Shown one piece after another: positions 15,648 through 24,019 of a stretch of 64,000 bases of DNA. This DNA is from Tabrizicola_A aquatica (GTDB lineage Bacteria; Pseudomonadota; Alphaproteobacteria; Rhodobacterales; Rhodobacteraceae), in assembly GCA_965194375.1 (NCBI GenBank), contig CBDAEL010000002.1; one strand, 5' to 3'. The notes beneath the pieces were generated by a model. It ran no database searches and was not told the origin of the DNA. It was given only the letters and a program-made list of their open reading frames with translations. The translations under genes were made by a program, and so were the position numbers. How positions within the stretch are numbered: the first letter of the stretch is position 1; every line of letters begins with the position of its first letter.

Positions 15648-15719
15648 GCGACACGATCACAGGCCCTTGGCCCTGCCCCTGGGGGGCGGTAAGGTCTGCC
15701 TCCCCATAGATTGTGTCGC
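15648..15719 (+). promoter_or_regulatory. Structured leader upstream of tex
   Basis: GCGACACGATC (15648-15658) can pair with GATTGTGTCGC (15709-15719), enclosing a second GC-rich helix (GGGGGGC with GCCTCCCC). The structure ends 18 bp before the tex start and 8 bp before its TGAGGA ribosome site. It may be a cis-acting element of tex or simply an intergenic dyad. Confidence 0.35.
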
Positions 15720-15737
15720 CAAGAGTTGAGGAATCGC

Positions 15738-18080
15738 ATGACCACCCCCACCGCCGCCGCTTTGGCCCGTCTTCCCCATGTAATCGCCGCCGAAATAGGG
15801 GCTGGGGCCGCGCAGGTGCAGGCGGCCATTGCGCTTTTGGATGAAGGGTCCACTGTCCCCTTTATCGCGCGCTATCGCAAAGAGGCGACGGGCGGGCTGG
15901 ACGACACCCAATTGCGGACCTTGGCCGAGCGGCTGGTCTACCTGCGCGAGATGGAAGCACGGCGGGCAGCCATCGTGGGGTCCATCACCGAACAGGGCAA
16001 GATGACTGAGGCTTTGGCAATGGTGCTGGCCAAGGCGTCCACCAAGGCCGAGTTGGAGGATATCTACCTGCCCTTCAAGCCCAAGCGCCGCACAAAGGCG
16101 ATGATCGCGCGCGAGAACGGACTGCAACCGCTGCATGAGGCGATCTTGGCTGACCGCAGCGCCGATCCGGCGGCTTTGGCGGCAGCCTATGTCACCGAAG
16201 CTGTGCCGGACGCCAAGACAGCCCTTGAGGGCGCACGGGACATTCTGGCCGAGGGGCTGTCGGAAAGTGCCGAGCTTTTGGGGCGCTTGCGCAGCCACAT
16301 GAAGCAGGTCGGCCGCTTGCAGGCCAAGGTGGTGGCGGGCAAAGAGGCGGAAGGGGCGAAGTTCTCCGACTATTTTGCCCATGACGAGCCTTGGACCTCT
16401 GCCCCAAGCCACCGGATTCTTGCCATGCTGCGCGGCCAGAATGAGGGCGTTCTAACGCTGGATCTGGCGGTGGATGCCGAGGCGACGCGCGGCGAAAGCC
16501 CCTCCGAACGCGCGGCGGCGGCGCATCTTGCGGCCACCGGGCGCGGGGCTGGCGATGTCTGGCTGCGCGAGGCGGCGGCTTGGGCTTGGCGGGTCAAGCT
16601 TAAGACCTCGCTGACGCTGGATCTGATGGGCGAGATGCGCGAGCGGGCTGAGGCCGAGGCGATCAACGTCTTTGCCCGCAATCTTAAGGATTTGCTTTTG
16701 GCCGCGCCTGCGGGCGGCAAGGCGACTATGGGGCTTGATCCGGGCATCCGCACCGGGGTGAAGGTGGCGGTTGTGGATGCCACCGGCAAGGTTCTGGCCA
16801 CGGATACGGTCTATCCGTTCCAGCCCAAAAACGATCTGCGCGGCGCTCAGGTGGCTTTGGCGCAGCTGATCGGCAAGCATGGGGTCAAGCTGATTGCCAT
16901 CGGCAATGGCACCGCCAGCCGCGAGACGGAGAAACTGGTCGCAGATCTTTTGGCCCATGTCACGAGCGGCGAAAAGCCGGTCAAAGTCATCGTCTCTGAG
17001 GCTGGCGCCTCAGTCTATTCGGCCAGCGAATTGGCGGCCAAGGAGTTTCCTCATCTCGACGTCTCCTTGCGCGGCGCGGTGTCGATTGCGCGCCGCTTGC
17101 AAGACCCCTTGGCGGAACTGGTGAAGATCGAGCCGAAATCCATCGGCGTTGGCCAGTATCAGCATGATGTCGACCAACACCGGCTGGCGCGCAGTCTTGA
17201 GGCGGTGGTGGAAGACGCGGTGAACGCGGTGGGCGTGGATCTGAACACCGCCTCAGCCCCACTTCTGGCCCGCGTCTCGGGTGTCGGCCCGACGCTGGCC
17301 GAAAGCATTGTGGCGCACCGCGACGAACACGGCCCCTTCGCCACGCGGCGTGATCTGTTGAAGGTCGCGCGTCTGGGGCCGAAAGCCTTTGAGCAGGCCG
17401 CAGGCTTCTTGCGCATTGCGGGCGGCAAGGAACCCCTGGACGCCTCATCGGTCCACCCTGAAGCCTATGATCTCGCGCGCAAAATCGTCGCCGCCTGTGG
17501 CCGCGACATTCGCAGCCTGATGGGCGACAGCGCGGCGCTGAAAGGGGTGAACCCGGCAAGCTTTGTCGATGACCGCTTTGGCCTGCCGACGGTGCGCGAC
17601 ATTCTGGCGGAACTGGAAAAGCCCGGCCGCGACCCGCGCCCCAGTTTCAAGACCGCGACCTTTGCCGACGGGATCGAAGATATCAAAGACTTGCGCCCCG
17701 GCATGATGCTCGAAGGCACGGTGACCAACGTCGCGGCCTTTGGCGCCTTTGTTGACGTGGGCGTGCATCAGGATGGGCTGGTGCATGTCAGCCAGCTGTC
17801 CGACAGATTTGTCAAAGACCCGCATCAGGTGGTGAAGGCAGGCGATGTGGTGAAGGTGCGCGTGGTTGAGGTGGATGTGCCGCGCAAGCGGATTGCGCTT
17901 TCCATGAAACGCGACACGGGCGAAGCGCGCGAGGCTGCGCGCGAACGGCCGGCGCAATCAGGAACGCCGAGTCCGCGCGGTGCCAAGCCCTTGCCAACAA
18001 GCGCTGCGCCCAAATCGGCTGGGCCGTCAGGCGGCTCCAACGCCTTTGCCGATGCCTTGAAGGGCAAGTTCGGGCGCTGA
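15738..18080 (+). CDS. tex: Tex-family transcription accessory protein
   Basis: 780 aa from the ATG at 15738 (TGAGGA 6 bp upstream; a frame to 15711 is longer but lacks a site). Domain order as in Tex: helical N-terminal region with VPFIARYRKEATGGLDDTQLR, YqgF/RNase-H-like domain from about 330 (MGLDPGIRTGVKVAVVD), helix-hairpin-helix motifs near 500-560 (VSGVGPTLAESIVAHRDEHG), and a C-terminal S1 RNA-binding domain at about 650-720 (EGTVTNVAAFGAFVDVGVHQ). Tex binds nucleic acids and RNA polymerase and influences transcription; the exact role varies among species. The last 60 residues are a low-complexity Pro/Ala/Ser tail. Convergent with tldD across a composite hairpin. Confidence 0.95.
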   Translation: MTTPTAAALARLPHVIAAEIGAGAAQVQAAIALLDEGSTVPFIARYRKEATGGLDDTQLRTLAERLVYLREMEARRAAIVGSITEQGKMTEALAMVLAKASTKAELEDIYLPFKPKRRTKAMIARENGLQPLHEAILADRSADPAALAAAYVTEAVPDAKTALEGARDILAEGLSESAELLGRLRSHMKQVGRLQAKVVAGKEAEGAKFSDYFAHDEPWTSAPSHRILAMLRGQNEGVLTLDLAVDAEATRGESPSERAAAAHLAATGRGAGDVWLREAAAWAWRVKLKTSLTLDLMGEMRERAEAEAINVFARNLKDLLLAAPAGGKATMGLDPGIRTGVKVAVVDATGKVLATDTVYPFQPKNDLRGAQVALAQLIGKHGVKLIAIGNGTASRETEKLVADLLAHVTSGEKPVKVIVSEAGASVYSASELAAKEFPHLDVSLRGAVSIARRLQDPLAELVKIEPKSIGVGQYQHDVDQHRLARSLEAVVEDAVNAVGVDLNTASAPLLARVSGVGPTLAESIVAHRDEHGPFATRRDLLKVARLGPKAFEQAAGFLRIAGGKEPLDASSVHPEAYDLARKIVAACGRDIRSLMGDSAALKGVNPASFVDDRFGLPTVRDILAELEKPGRDPRPSFKTATFADGIEDIKDLRPGMMLEGTVTNVAAFGAFVDVGVHQDGLVHVSQLSDRFVKDPHQVVKAGDVVKVRVVEVDVPRKRIALSMKRDTGEAREAARERPAQSGTPSPRGAKPLPTSAAPKSAGPSGGSNAFADALKGKFGR

Positions 18081-18083
18081 AGC

Positions 18084-18177
18084 AGGGGGGCTGCGCGCCC
18101 CCCTCGGGCCTTCGGCCCTCACCCCCTGCGGAGTATTTTGAAAGGCGCAAATCCTTTCATCTTGGCTCAAATACTCC
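18084..18177. terminator. Composite three-hairpin element between convergent tex and tldD, with GAGTATTT motif
   Basis: Hairpin 1: AGGGGGG / CCCCCCT (18084-18104). Hairpin 2: GGGCC-TTC-GGCCC (18106-18118). Hairpin 3: GGAGTATTTTGA (18130-18141) against TCAAATACTCC (18167-18177). The arms of hairpin 3 carry the motif GAGTATTT followed by GAAAGGCGCAAA on one strand and by GAGCCAAGATGAA on the other; both versions recur after other genes of this window (27905, 34395). It sits 3 bp after tex and 37 bp after tldD, so it can serve both. Confidence 0.6.
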
Positions 18178-18214
18178 CGCCGGAGGCAGCCGACATCGGC
18201 AACAGGCGCAGCCC

Positions 18215-19636
18215 TTAACCGCCTTGGCCGCCGACCGTCAGCCCGCCGATAAGCAAGGTCGGTTGGCCGACACCCACAGGCACCCATTGGCCCGCCTTGC
18301 CGCAATTGCCGATGCCGGGGTCGAGCGCCATGTCATTGCCGATGGCGCGGATCTGGCGCAGTGCGGTGGCACCGTCGCCGATCAAGGTCGCGCCCTTGAC
18401 CGCCTCACCCACCTTGCCGCCGCGAACGCGGTAGGCTTCGGTGCAGGAGAACACGAACTTGCCGTTGGTGATGTCAACCTGACCACCGCCAAAGCCCACC
18501 GCATAGATGCCGTCTTTCAGGCTGGCCACGATGCCCCCCGGGTCATCCTTACCGCCCAGCATATAGGTGTTCGTCATGCGTGGCATGGGGATATGGGCAA
18601 AGCTTTCGCGTCGTCCGTTGCCCGTGGGGGCAACCCCCATCAGCCGCGCATTCTGGCGGTCTTGCATATAGCCCACCAAACGCCCGTCCTCGATCAGCAC
18701 ATTGCGAGCCGAGGGCGTGCCTTCGTCATCGACCGAGATCGAGCCGCGCCGGTCGGGCAGGGTGCCGTCGTCCAGCACTGTCACACCGGGGGCGGCGATC
18801 ATCTGGCCCATCAGGCCGCAAAAGGCTGAGGTTTTCTTGCGGTTGAAGTCACCCTCTAGCCCGTGGCCGATCGCCTCGTGCAACAAGATGCCGGGCCAGC
18901 CCGGGCCAAGGACCACATCCATCATGCCTGCGGGTGCCGGTGTGGCGCCAAGGTTCACAAGGGCAATGCGCAGCGCCTCGTGCAACAGGGGTTTCCAGTG
19001 GCCGGGTTCCAAAAGCCGGGCCAGCCCATAGCGCCCGCCGCCGCCGGTGCCGCCTTGTTCGCGACGGCCGTTCTCTTCGACGATCACTGCGACATTCAGC
19101 CGCGCCATCGGGCGGATGTCGGCCAGCCGCATTCCTTCGGGGCGCAGGATTTCCACCTCTTGCAGCCCCGCTGATATGGTCGCCGAGACCTGCACCACGC
19201 GGCGGTCCATGGCGCGGGCATAGGCGTCAATCTCTTTCAGCACATCGATCTTGGCGGCAAAGCTTGCATCCGCCATCGGGTCAGCATCGGAGTAAAGCCG
19301 GGCATTGGTGCCCTTGGGCGCAGTTGCCAGCACCCCGCCACCATCCCCCACCGCGAGGCGGGCCGTTTCCGAGGCCCGGCGCAAGGCCTTTTCGCTGATT
19401 TCGGTGGAATGGGCATAGCCAGCCACCTCGCCCTTGACGGCGCGCAGGCCAAAGCCTTCGGAGGCGTCATAGCTGGCTGTCTTGATGCGGCCATCGTCCA
19501 AAACGATTGCCTCAGAGCGTTTGCGTTCAAGGTAAAGTTCGCCATCCTCGGCCCCGGACAGGGCTGCGCGCAGCACAGAAAGCGCTGTCTTTTCGTCAAG
19601 TTGCGTCTCGAAGGGTCGGAAAGGGGCGTCAGTCAT
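18215..19636 (-). CDS. tldD: Metalloprotease TldD
   Basis: 473 aa, the usual TldD length. The zinc motif HEAIGHGLEGD (HExxxH) lies at about residue 255, with further family landmarks GFGLRAVKGEVAGYAHS, MQDRQNARLMG and NGRRESFAHIPMPRMTNTY. TldD works with PmbA/TldE as a heterodimeric protease that trims unfolded peptides such as microcin precursors and CcdA; pmbA is not in the window. Transcribed divergently from coxB; an FNR-type box lies 24 bp upstream of its start codon. Confidence 0.95.
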   Translation of the reverse strand: MTDAPFRPFETQLDEKTALSVLRAALSGAEDGELYLERKRSEAIVLDDGRIKTASYDASEGFGLRAVKGEVAGYAHSTEISEKALRRASETARLAVGDGGGVLATAPKGTNARLYSDADPMADASFAAKIDVLKEIDAYARAMDRRVVQVSATISAGLQEVEILRPEGMRLADIRPMARLNVAVIVEENGRREQGGTGGGGRYGLARLLEPGHWKPLLHEALRIALVNLGATPAPAGMMDVVLGPGWPGILLHEAIGHGLEGDFNRKKTSAFCGLMGQMIAAPGVTVLDDGTLPDRRGSISVDDEGTPSARNVLIEDGRLVGYMQDRQNARLMGVAPTGNGRRESFAHIPMPRMTNTYMLGGKDDPGGIVASLKDGIYAVGFGGGQVDITNGKFVFSCTEAYRVRGGKVGEAVKGATLIGDGATALRQIRAIGNDMALDPGIGNCGKAGQWVPVGVGQPTLLIGGLTVGGQGG

Positions 19637-19817
19637 CGGGGCCTTTCGCGGGAGCGTCCTTGACCTGTGTCAATTCGCGCCGCTTTGTAGCACGGTTTCA
19701 CTTGAGATAATGCGTTCAATGTGGTTTCACCTTGCGCATAATCAACGGGATTCTGCCCACGCTTCGGGCAGGCCTGACAATAGGGCGCAATGCCGCCAGA
19801 CGAAACGGGAATCGAAT
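19637..19817 (+). promoter_or_regulatory. Control region between tldD and coxB
   Basis: The 181-bp divergent gap contains an FNR/CRP-family box (19660-19673), a possible promoter TTCAAT-16 bp-CATAAT (about 19713-19740), and a small hairpin CTGCCC...GGGCAG (19753-19771) in the presumed coxB leader. Rhodobacter aa3 oxidase genes are oxygen regulated, which makes this control plausible. The promoter boxes are a by-eye match. Confidence 0.4.
19660..19673. promoter_or_regulatory. FNR/Dnr-type box
   Basis: TTGACCTGTGTCAA is a perfect palindrome of half-sites TTGAC and GTCAA around four bases, matching the TTGAY-N4-RTCAA form bound by FnrL/Nnr-type regulators. Whether it serves coxB (distance 145 bp to the ATG) or tldD (24 bp) cannot be told from sequence. 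Confidence 0.55.
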
Positions 19818-20654
19818 ATGCGTCAGCTCATCTCACGCGCTGGTCTCGCCGCTACGGGGCTTGGTGGACTTTTCTCAACGGCCGCTTACGCGCAGTCGCT
19901 TGAGGTTATCGGGGCGCCGACGCCCAAGGGCACGGGCTTTCAGCCCGCTTCAACCGAATTGGCCCAAGGTGCGCAAAACCTTGATCACATGATCAACATC
20001 ATCATCTTCTTGGTGACTGTGCTTGTGACCGGGCTCTTGATCTATGTGATCGTGCGCTACAACCGTCGCGCCAACCCGACGCCGGCCCGCTTTACCCACA
20101 ACTCGCCGCTGGAAGTGGCATGGACGCTGATCCCGGTTTTGATCTTGGTGTTCATCGGGTCTTTCTCGCTTCCCGAACTGTTCAAGCAGCAGGATTTCAA
20201 ACAAGTTCAGGCCGATATCACCATCAAGGCGACCGGCAACCAGTGGTTCTGGTCCTATGAATACCCCGAAGATGGCATCGCGTTTGACAGCTTCATGCTG
20301 GCGCGCGAAGACCTTGCCGCGAACGGCTATGATGACAGCCTCTATCTCTTGGCGACTGACACCGCTGTCGTGGTTCCTGTCGGCAAGACCATTGTGGTGC
20401 AGGTCACCGCTTCGGACGTGATCCATGCTTGGAAAGTGCCGGCCTTTGGCGTGATGCAGGACGCCGTTCCCGGCCGTCTGGCACAGCTGTGGTTCAAGGC
20501 CGACAAAGAAGGCATCTATTTCGGTCAGTGCTCGGAAATTTGCGGCAAGGACCACGCCTACATGCCGATCACCGTTAAGGTCGTGTCGGAAGAGGCTTAT
20601 GCAAAGTGGGTTGAAGCCGCGAAGGCCGGCAATCTGCAACTGGCGTCGAACTAA
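19818..20654 (+). CDS. coxB: Cytochrome c oxidase (aa3) subunit II
   Basis: 278 aa from the ATG at 19818 (longer upstream frame rejected: this start gives a signal peptide ending TAAYAQS). Two transmembrane helices (about 58-80 and 97-118) anchor a periplasmic cupredoxin domain with the CuA site: CSEICGKDHAYM supplies Cys, Glu, Cys, His and Met, with the other His in DVIHAW. The aromatic patch GNQWFWSYEYP for electron entry is present. It takes electrons from cytochrome c to subunit I. Subunit I (coxA/ctaD) is not in the window, as in other Rhodobacter-type genomes where it is elsewhere. Confidence 0.96.
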   Translation: MRQLISRAGLAATGLGGLFSTAAYAQSLEVIGAPTPKGTGFQPASTELAQGAQNLDHMINIIIFLVTVLVTGLLIYVIVRYNRRANPTPARFTHNSPLEVAWTLIPVLILVFIGSFSLPELFKQQDFKQVQADITIKATGNQWFWSYEYPEDGIAFDSFMLAREDLAANGYDDSLYLLATDTAVVVPVGKTIVVQVTASDVIHAWKVPAFGVMQDAVPGRLAQLWFKADKEGIYFGQCSEICGKDHAYMPITVKVVSEEAYAKWVEAAKAGNLQLASN

Positions 20655-20678
20655 GTTCTACGATTAAGGCATGAGCGA

Positions 20679-20694
20679 GGCCCGGATGCGGGCC
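20679..20694 (+). terminator. Hairpin between coxB and ctaB
   Basis: GGCCCG-GATG-CGGGCC, a perfect six-pair stem 25 bp after the coxB stop and 31 bp before the ctaB start. With no T-run it more likely acts as a partial attenuator or an RNA-stability element that sets subunit II above the assembly proteins. Confidence 0.4.
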
Positions 20695-20724
20695 GCGTCT
20701 CTCCCAGAAGGAAGTTAGGCAGAG

Positions 20725-21648
20725 ATGACCGATATCCGGTCTTTTGAGGGCAGCTACGAGGCCCGCTTTGGTGACTATGTGCAGCTGTTGAAGCCGCGCG
20801 TGATGTCGCTGGTGGTGTTCACGGCACTCGTGGGCCTTTTGGTTGCCCCGGTTTCCCTGCATCCGGTCGAAGCCTTCACAGCCATTTTGTTCATCGCGCT
20901 GGGCGGCGGGGCTTCGGGCGCGCTGAACATGTGGTGGGATGCCGATATTGACGCGGTGATGCGCCGCACCCAAAGCCGTCCCATTCCTTCGGGCCGGGTC
21001 CAGCCCGGTGAGGCGCTGGCGATTGGTCTGGCGCTGTCAGGTATTTCGGTGGTGATGTTGGCCTTGGCCACCAACCTGATCGCGGCGGCACTCTTGGCCT
21101 TCACCATCTTCTTTTATGTCGTCGTCTACTCGGTCTGGCTGAAACGGATCACGCCGCAGAACATCGTGATCGGTGGTGCCGCTGGCGCATTTCCTCCAAT
21201 GATTGGTTGGGTCGCCGCGACGGGCTCTGTCTCGGTCGAAGCGTTCTTGATGTTCATGCTGATCTTCATGTGGACACCGCCGCATTTCTGGGCACTGGCC
21301 TTGTTCATGAAGTCGGACTACGGCGACGCGAAGGTGCCAATGCTGACCGAAACCCATGGCCGCAAATCGACGCGTGCCCATGTCTGGTGGTACACGGTTC
21401 TGCTCGTGCCCTTCTCGATGGCGCTGGCCTTCACCTCGATTGGTGGCCCGGTCTACATGGTGGCCGCGGTGATTTTGAACCTGATGTTCCTGCGCGGGGC
21501 TTGGTCGATTTGGCGGCGCGATGAAGCGGTGGCCGAAGGCGACCGCTACCGTGTGGAAAAGTCTGTCTTCCGCTTCTCGCTTTTGTATCTGTTCTTGCTG
21601 TTCGTCGCGCTCTTGGCCGATGCCGCGCTGCGCGCGATGGGGGTCTGA
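20725..21648 (+). CDS. ctaB: Protoheme IX farnesyltransferase (heme O synthase)
   Basis: 307-aa UbiA-superfamily membrane protein with about eight to nine helices. The prenyl-diphosphate site is NMWWDADIDAVMRRTQSRPI, and a second Asp-rich loop contains KSDYGDAKVPML. It adds farnesyl to heme B to make heme O, the precursor of heme A for the oxidase. Also known as cyoE/cox10. AGGAAG lies about 12 bp before the ATG. Part of the coxB-to-surf1 series. Confidence 0.95.
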   Translation: MTDIRSFEGSYEARFGDYVQLLKPRVMSLVVFTALVGLLVAPVSLHPVEAFTAILFIALGGGASGALNMWWDADIDAVMRRTQSRPIPSGRVQPGEALAIGLALSGISVVMLALATNLIAAALLAFTIFFYVVVYSVWLKRITPQNIVIGGAAGAFPPMIGWVAATGSVSVEAFLMFMLIFMWTPPHFWALALFMKSDYGDAKVPMLTETHGRKSTRAHVWWYTVLLVPFSMALAFTSIGGPVYMVAAVILNLMFLRGAWSIWRRDEAVAEGDRYRVEKSVFRFSLLYLFLLFVALLADAALRAMGV

Positions 21649-21652
21649 CGCC

Positions 21653-21856
21653 ATGGCCTTGCGGGTGGAACATGAGATGCATCACCGCCGCTTTGGGCGG
21701 AATCTGGGATTGGGCTTGGTTCTGGTCGGCTTTGTCGTCTTGGTCTTCGCGCTGACAGTGGTCAAGGTGACCCAAGGCGCCCGCCCGCATGCCGATGATG
21801 CGAAGAAAAACACCGGCACCCTTGTGCAACCCGCAACCGGGGCGAGCCAGCCATGA
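21653..21856 (+). CDS. Small single-helix protein of the cox cluster (CoxF-like)
   Basis: 67 aa from the ATG 2 bp after the ctaB stop region. Short N-terminal stretch with HEMHHRRFGRN, one transmembrane helix (GLGLVLVGFVVLVFALTVVKV), and a short Lys/Pro-rich tail. A protein like this regularly sits between ctaB and ctaG in Rhodobacterales; the name CoxF is from memory. Its stop overlaps the ctaG start (ATGA, 21853-21856), so it is surely translated with the operon. Role unknown, presumably assembly. Confidence 0.75.
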   Translation: MALRVEHEMHHRRFGRNLGLGLVLVGFVVLVFALTVVKVTQGARPHADDAKKNTGTLVQPATGASQP

Positions 21857-22446
21857 CGCCGACACTGAGCCCGCAGAAGAAGACCGCAGTCTGGCTTGTG
21901 GCCGTGGCCTGCACCATGCTGGGCCTGTCTTTTGCTGCGGTGCCATTTTATGACTGGTTCTGCCGCGTCACCGGCTTTGGTGGCACCACGGGTGTTGCCG
22001 CGGCGGCACCGGACCAGATCCTTGACCAGACGGTGTTGATCCGCTTTGACGCTTCAACGGCGATTGACATGCCTTGGGAGTTCAAGCCGCAGCAGCATAC
22101 CATGACGGTCCGCCTCGGCGAAAACGGGCTGGCCTTTTATGAGGCCTATAACCCGACGAGCCGGCCCATCGCTGGCACTGCGAGCTATAACGTCGCCCCC
22201 GATCAGGCGGGTGGCTATTTCATTAAGATCGAATGCTTCTGCTTTACTGAGCAGGTCTTGCAACCCGGCGAACGGGTTGTGATGCCGGTGTCCTTCTATG
22301 TGGACCCCACCATGCTCGACAACGCTGAAGCCGCCGGTATTCCGGAAATCACGCTGTCCTACACCTTTCACCAAACACCACTGCCAGAGCAGCAGGCGGG
22401 CTTGACTGGCCCGGCTGTCACGCCTTCTGCGACAGTGGAAAACTGA
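21853..22446 (+). CDS. ctaG: Cytochrome c oxidase copper assembly protein CtaG (Cox11)
   Basis: 197 aa. One N-terminal helix (TAVWLVAVACTMLGLSFAAV) is followed by PFYDWFCRVTGFGGT, a hallmark of Cox11, and a periplasmic domain with the copper-binding CFCF (in KIECFCFTEQ) and MPVSFYVDP. It delivers copper to the CuB site of subunit I. The ATG overlaps the stop of the small upstream gene. Confidence 0.95.
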   Translation: MTPTLSPQKKTAVWLVAVACTMLGLSFAAVPFYDWFCRVTGFGGTTGVAAAAPDQILDQTVLIRFDASTAIDMPWEFKPQQHTMTVRLGENGLAFYEAYNPTSRPIAGTASYNVAPDQAGGYFIKIECFCFTEQVLQPGERVVMPVSFYVDPTMLDNAEAAGIPEITLSYTFHQTPLPEQQAGLTGPAVTPSATVEN

Positions 22447-22474
22447 GACAAGAAGAAAACACGAGGGAACGCCC

Positions 22475-23275
22475 ATGGCCCACGCCAAGAACCACGATTA
22501 CCATATCTTGCCGCCGTCGATCTGGCCCTTCCTTGGGTCTGTCTCGGCTTTTGTCATGCTGTTTGGCGCGACTTTGTGGATGAAGGGCAGCGCCCCTTGG
22601 ATGTTCCTCATCGGGTTCGTCGGCGTGCTCTATGTCATGTTCGCCTGGTGGTCCGAGGTGGTGCGTGAAAGCCAGGTGGGCGATCACACCCCAGTTGTCC
22701 GCCTTGGCCTGCGCTACGGGTTCATCCTGTTCATCATGTCGGAAATCATGTTCTTCTCGGCATGGTTCTGGTCGTTCTTCAAGCATGCGCTTTACCCGAT
22801 GGGTCCCTTGTCGCCCGCGATTGACGGCGTGTGGCCGCCCGAAGGCATCACCACGTTTGACCCTTGGCACCTGCCCCTGATCAACACGCTGATCCTTTTG
22901 CTGTCGGGCTGCGCGGCGACTTGGGCGCACCACGCCTTGGTGCATGAGAACAACCGCCGCGACCTGAAGCATGGGCTGATTTTGGCGGTCATCTTGGGGG
23001 TGATCTTCACCTTCTTCCAAGCCTATGAATACAGCCACGCAGGCTTTGGCTTTGCTGGCAACATCTACGGCGCCAACTTCTTCATGGCCACGGGCTTCCA
23101 CGGCTTCCACGTTCTGGTCGGCACCATCTTCCTGCTGGTCTGCTTGATCCGCGTCTATAAGGGGCATTTCACCCCCGAAAAGCATGTCGGTTTCGAAGCT
23201 GCCGCTTGGTACTGGCACTTTGTGGACGTGGTCTGGCTGTTCCTGTTCGCCGCCGTCTACGTCTGGGGTCAGTAA
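22475..23275 (+). CDS. coxC: Cytochrome c oxidase subunit III
   Basis: 266 aa with seven helices. Landmarks: DYHILPPSIWPFLGS at the N-terminus, REsQVGDHTPVV, EIMFFSAWFWSFFKHAL, AYEYSHAGFGFAGNIYG, and ATGFHGFHVLVGTIFL with YWHFVDVVWLFLF at the end. Subunit III stabilises the proton-uptake path and the integrity of subunit I. Follows ctaG by 28 bp, the order usual for Paracoccus and Rhodobacter. Confidence 0.97.
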   Translation: MAHAKNHDYHILPPSIWPFLGSVSAFVMLFGATLWMKGSAPWMFLIGFVGVLYVMFAWWSEVVRESQVGDHTPVVRLGLRYGFILFIMSEIMFFSAWFWSFFKHALYPMGPLSPAIDGVWPPEGITTFDPWHLPLINTLILLLSGCAATWAHHALVHENNRRDLKHGLILAVILGVIFTFFQAYEYSHAGFGFAGNIYGANFFMATGFHGFHVLVGTIFLLVCLIRVYKGHFTPEKHVGFEAAAWYWHFVDVVWLFLFAAVYVWGQ

Positions 23276-23338
23276 CCCCATCTTGCAACTTTGCGCGGCG
23301 CGGGTCATCTGGCCCGCGTCTTGCTTTTGGAGGCTTTG

Positions 23339-24010
23339 ATGCTGCGTAAGATGTTCTTCCCGATTCTGATGGGCCTTGCCGGATGTGCGGTGCTGATCAG
23401 TTTGGGCATCTGGCAGGTACAGCGGATGCACTGGAAGGCCGGGGTTCTGGCCGAGATCGAGGCGATGATCCATGAGGCGCCAGTGCCCTTGATGGCATCG
23501 CCCGATCCAGCTGTAGACAAGTTCCGGCCGGTGGTGGTCGACGGGCAGTTCAGCGGTGAGGTGATTGAGGTTTTGTTCGGGATCAAGGGCGCAAGCCCCG
23601 GTGTTCTGGTGATTGAGGCCTTTGAGGCCGCGGATGGTCGTCGGATTCTGGTGGATCGCGGGTTCATCGAAGAGGAGGCGCGGGGATTGCCGCACGAGGC
23701 CGGGGCGACCCGCGTGGTTGGCAACCTGCATTGGCCGATTGACGCGACCTCCTCGACCCCGCCGCCCGATACCAAGACTGGGTTGTGGTTCGCCCGTGAC
23801 GTTCCTGCCATGGCGGCCAAGCTGAATACGGAACCGACATTAATTGTCGCGCGTGAACCAACTGGTGACGGGATCACGCCTGTGCCGGTGAATACTTCGA
23901 CTATACCCAATGACCATTGGGGATATGCCATCACATGGTTCTTGCTGGCTGCCGTCTGGGCGGTGATGACAGCAGCACTTCTGTGGCGTATCAGGCAGCG
24001 TGGGGTTTAA
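23339..24010 (+). CDS. SURF1 family oxidase assembly protein
   Basis: 223 aa from the ATG at 23339, with GGAGG directly upstream. Helices at both ends (about 5-25 and 195-215) bracket a periplasmic domain; SLGIWQVQRMHWK near the N-terminus and NDHWGYAITWFLLAAVWAVM at the C-terminus are the SURF1 signatures. It helps insert heme A into subunit I. Last gene of the oxidase assembly series; thrC starts 10 bp later and is probably co-transcribed. Confidence 0.92.
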   Translation: MLRKMFFPILMGLAGCAVLISLGIWQVQRMHWKAGVLAEIEAMIHEAPVPLMASPDPAVDKFRPVVVDGQFSGEVIEVLFGIKGASPGVLVIEAFEAADGRRILVDRGFIEEEARGLPHEAGATRVVGNLHWPIDATSSTPPPDTKTGLWFARDVPAMAAKLNTEPTLIVAREPTGDGITPVPVNTSTIPNDHWGYAITWFLLAAVWAVMTAALLWRIRQRGV

Positions 24011-24019
24011 GAGGCGAAG

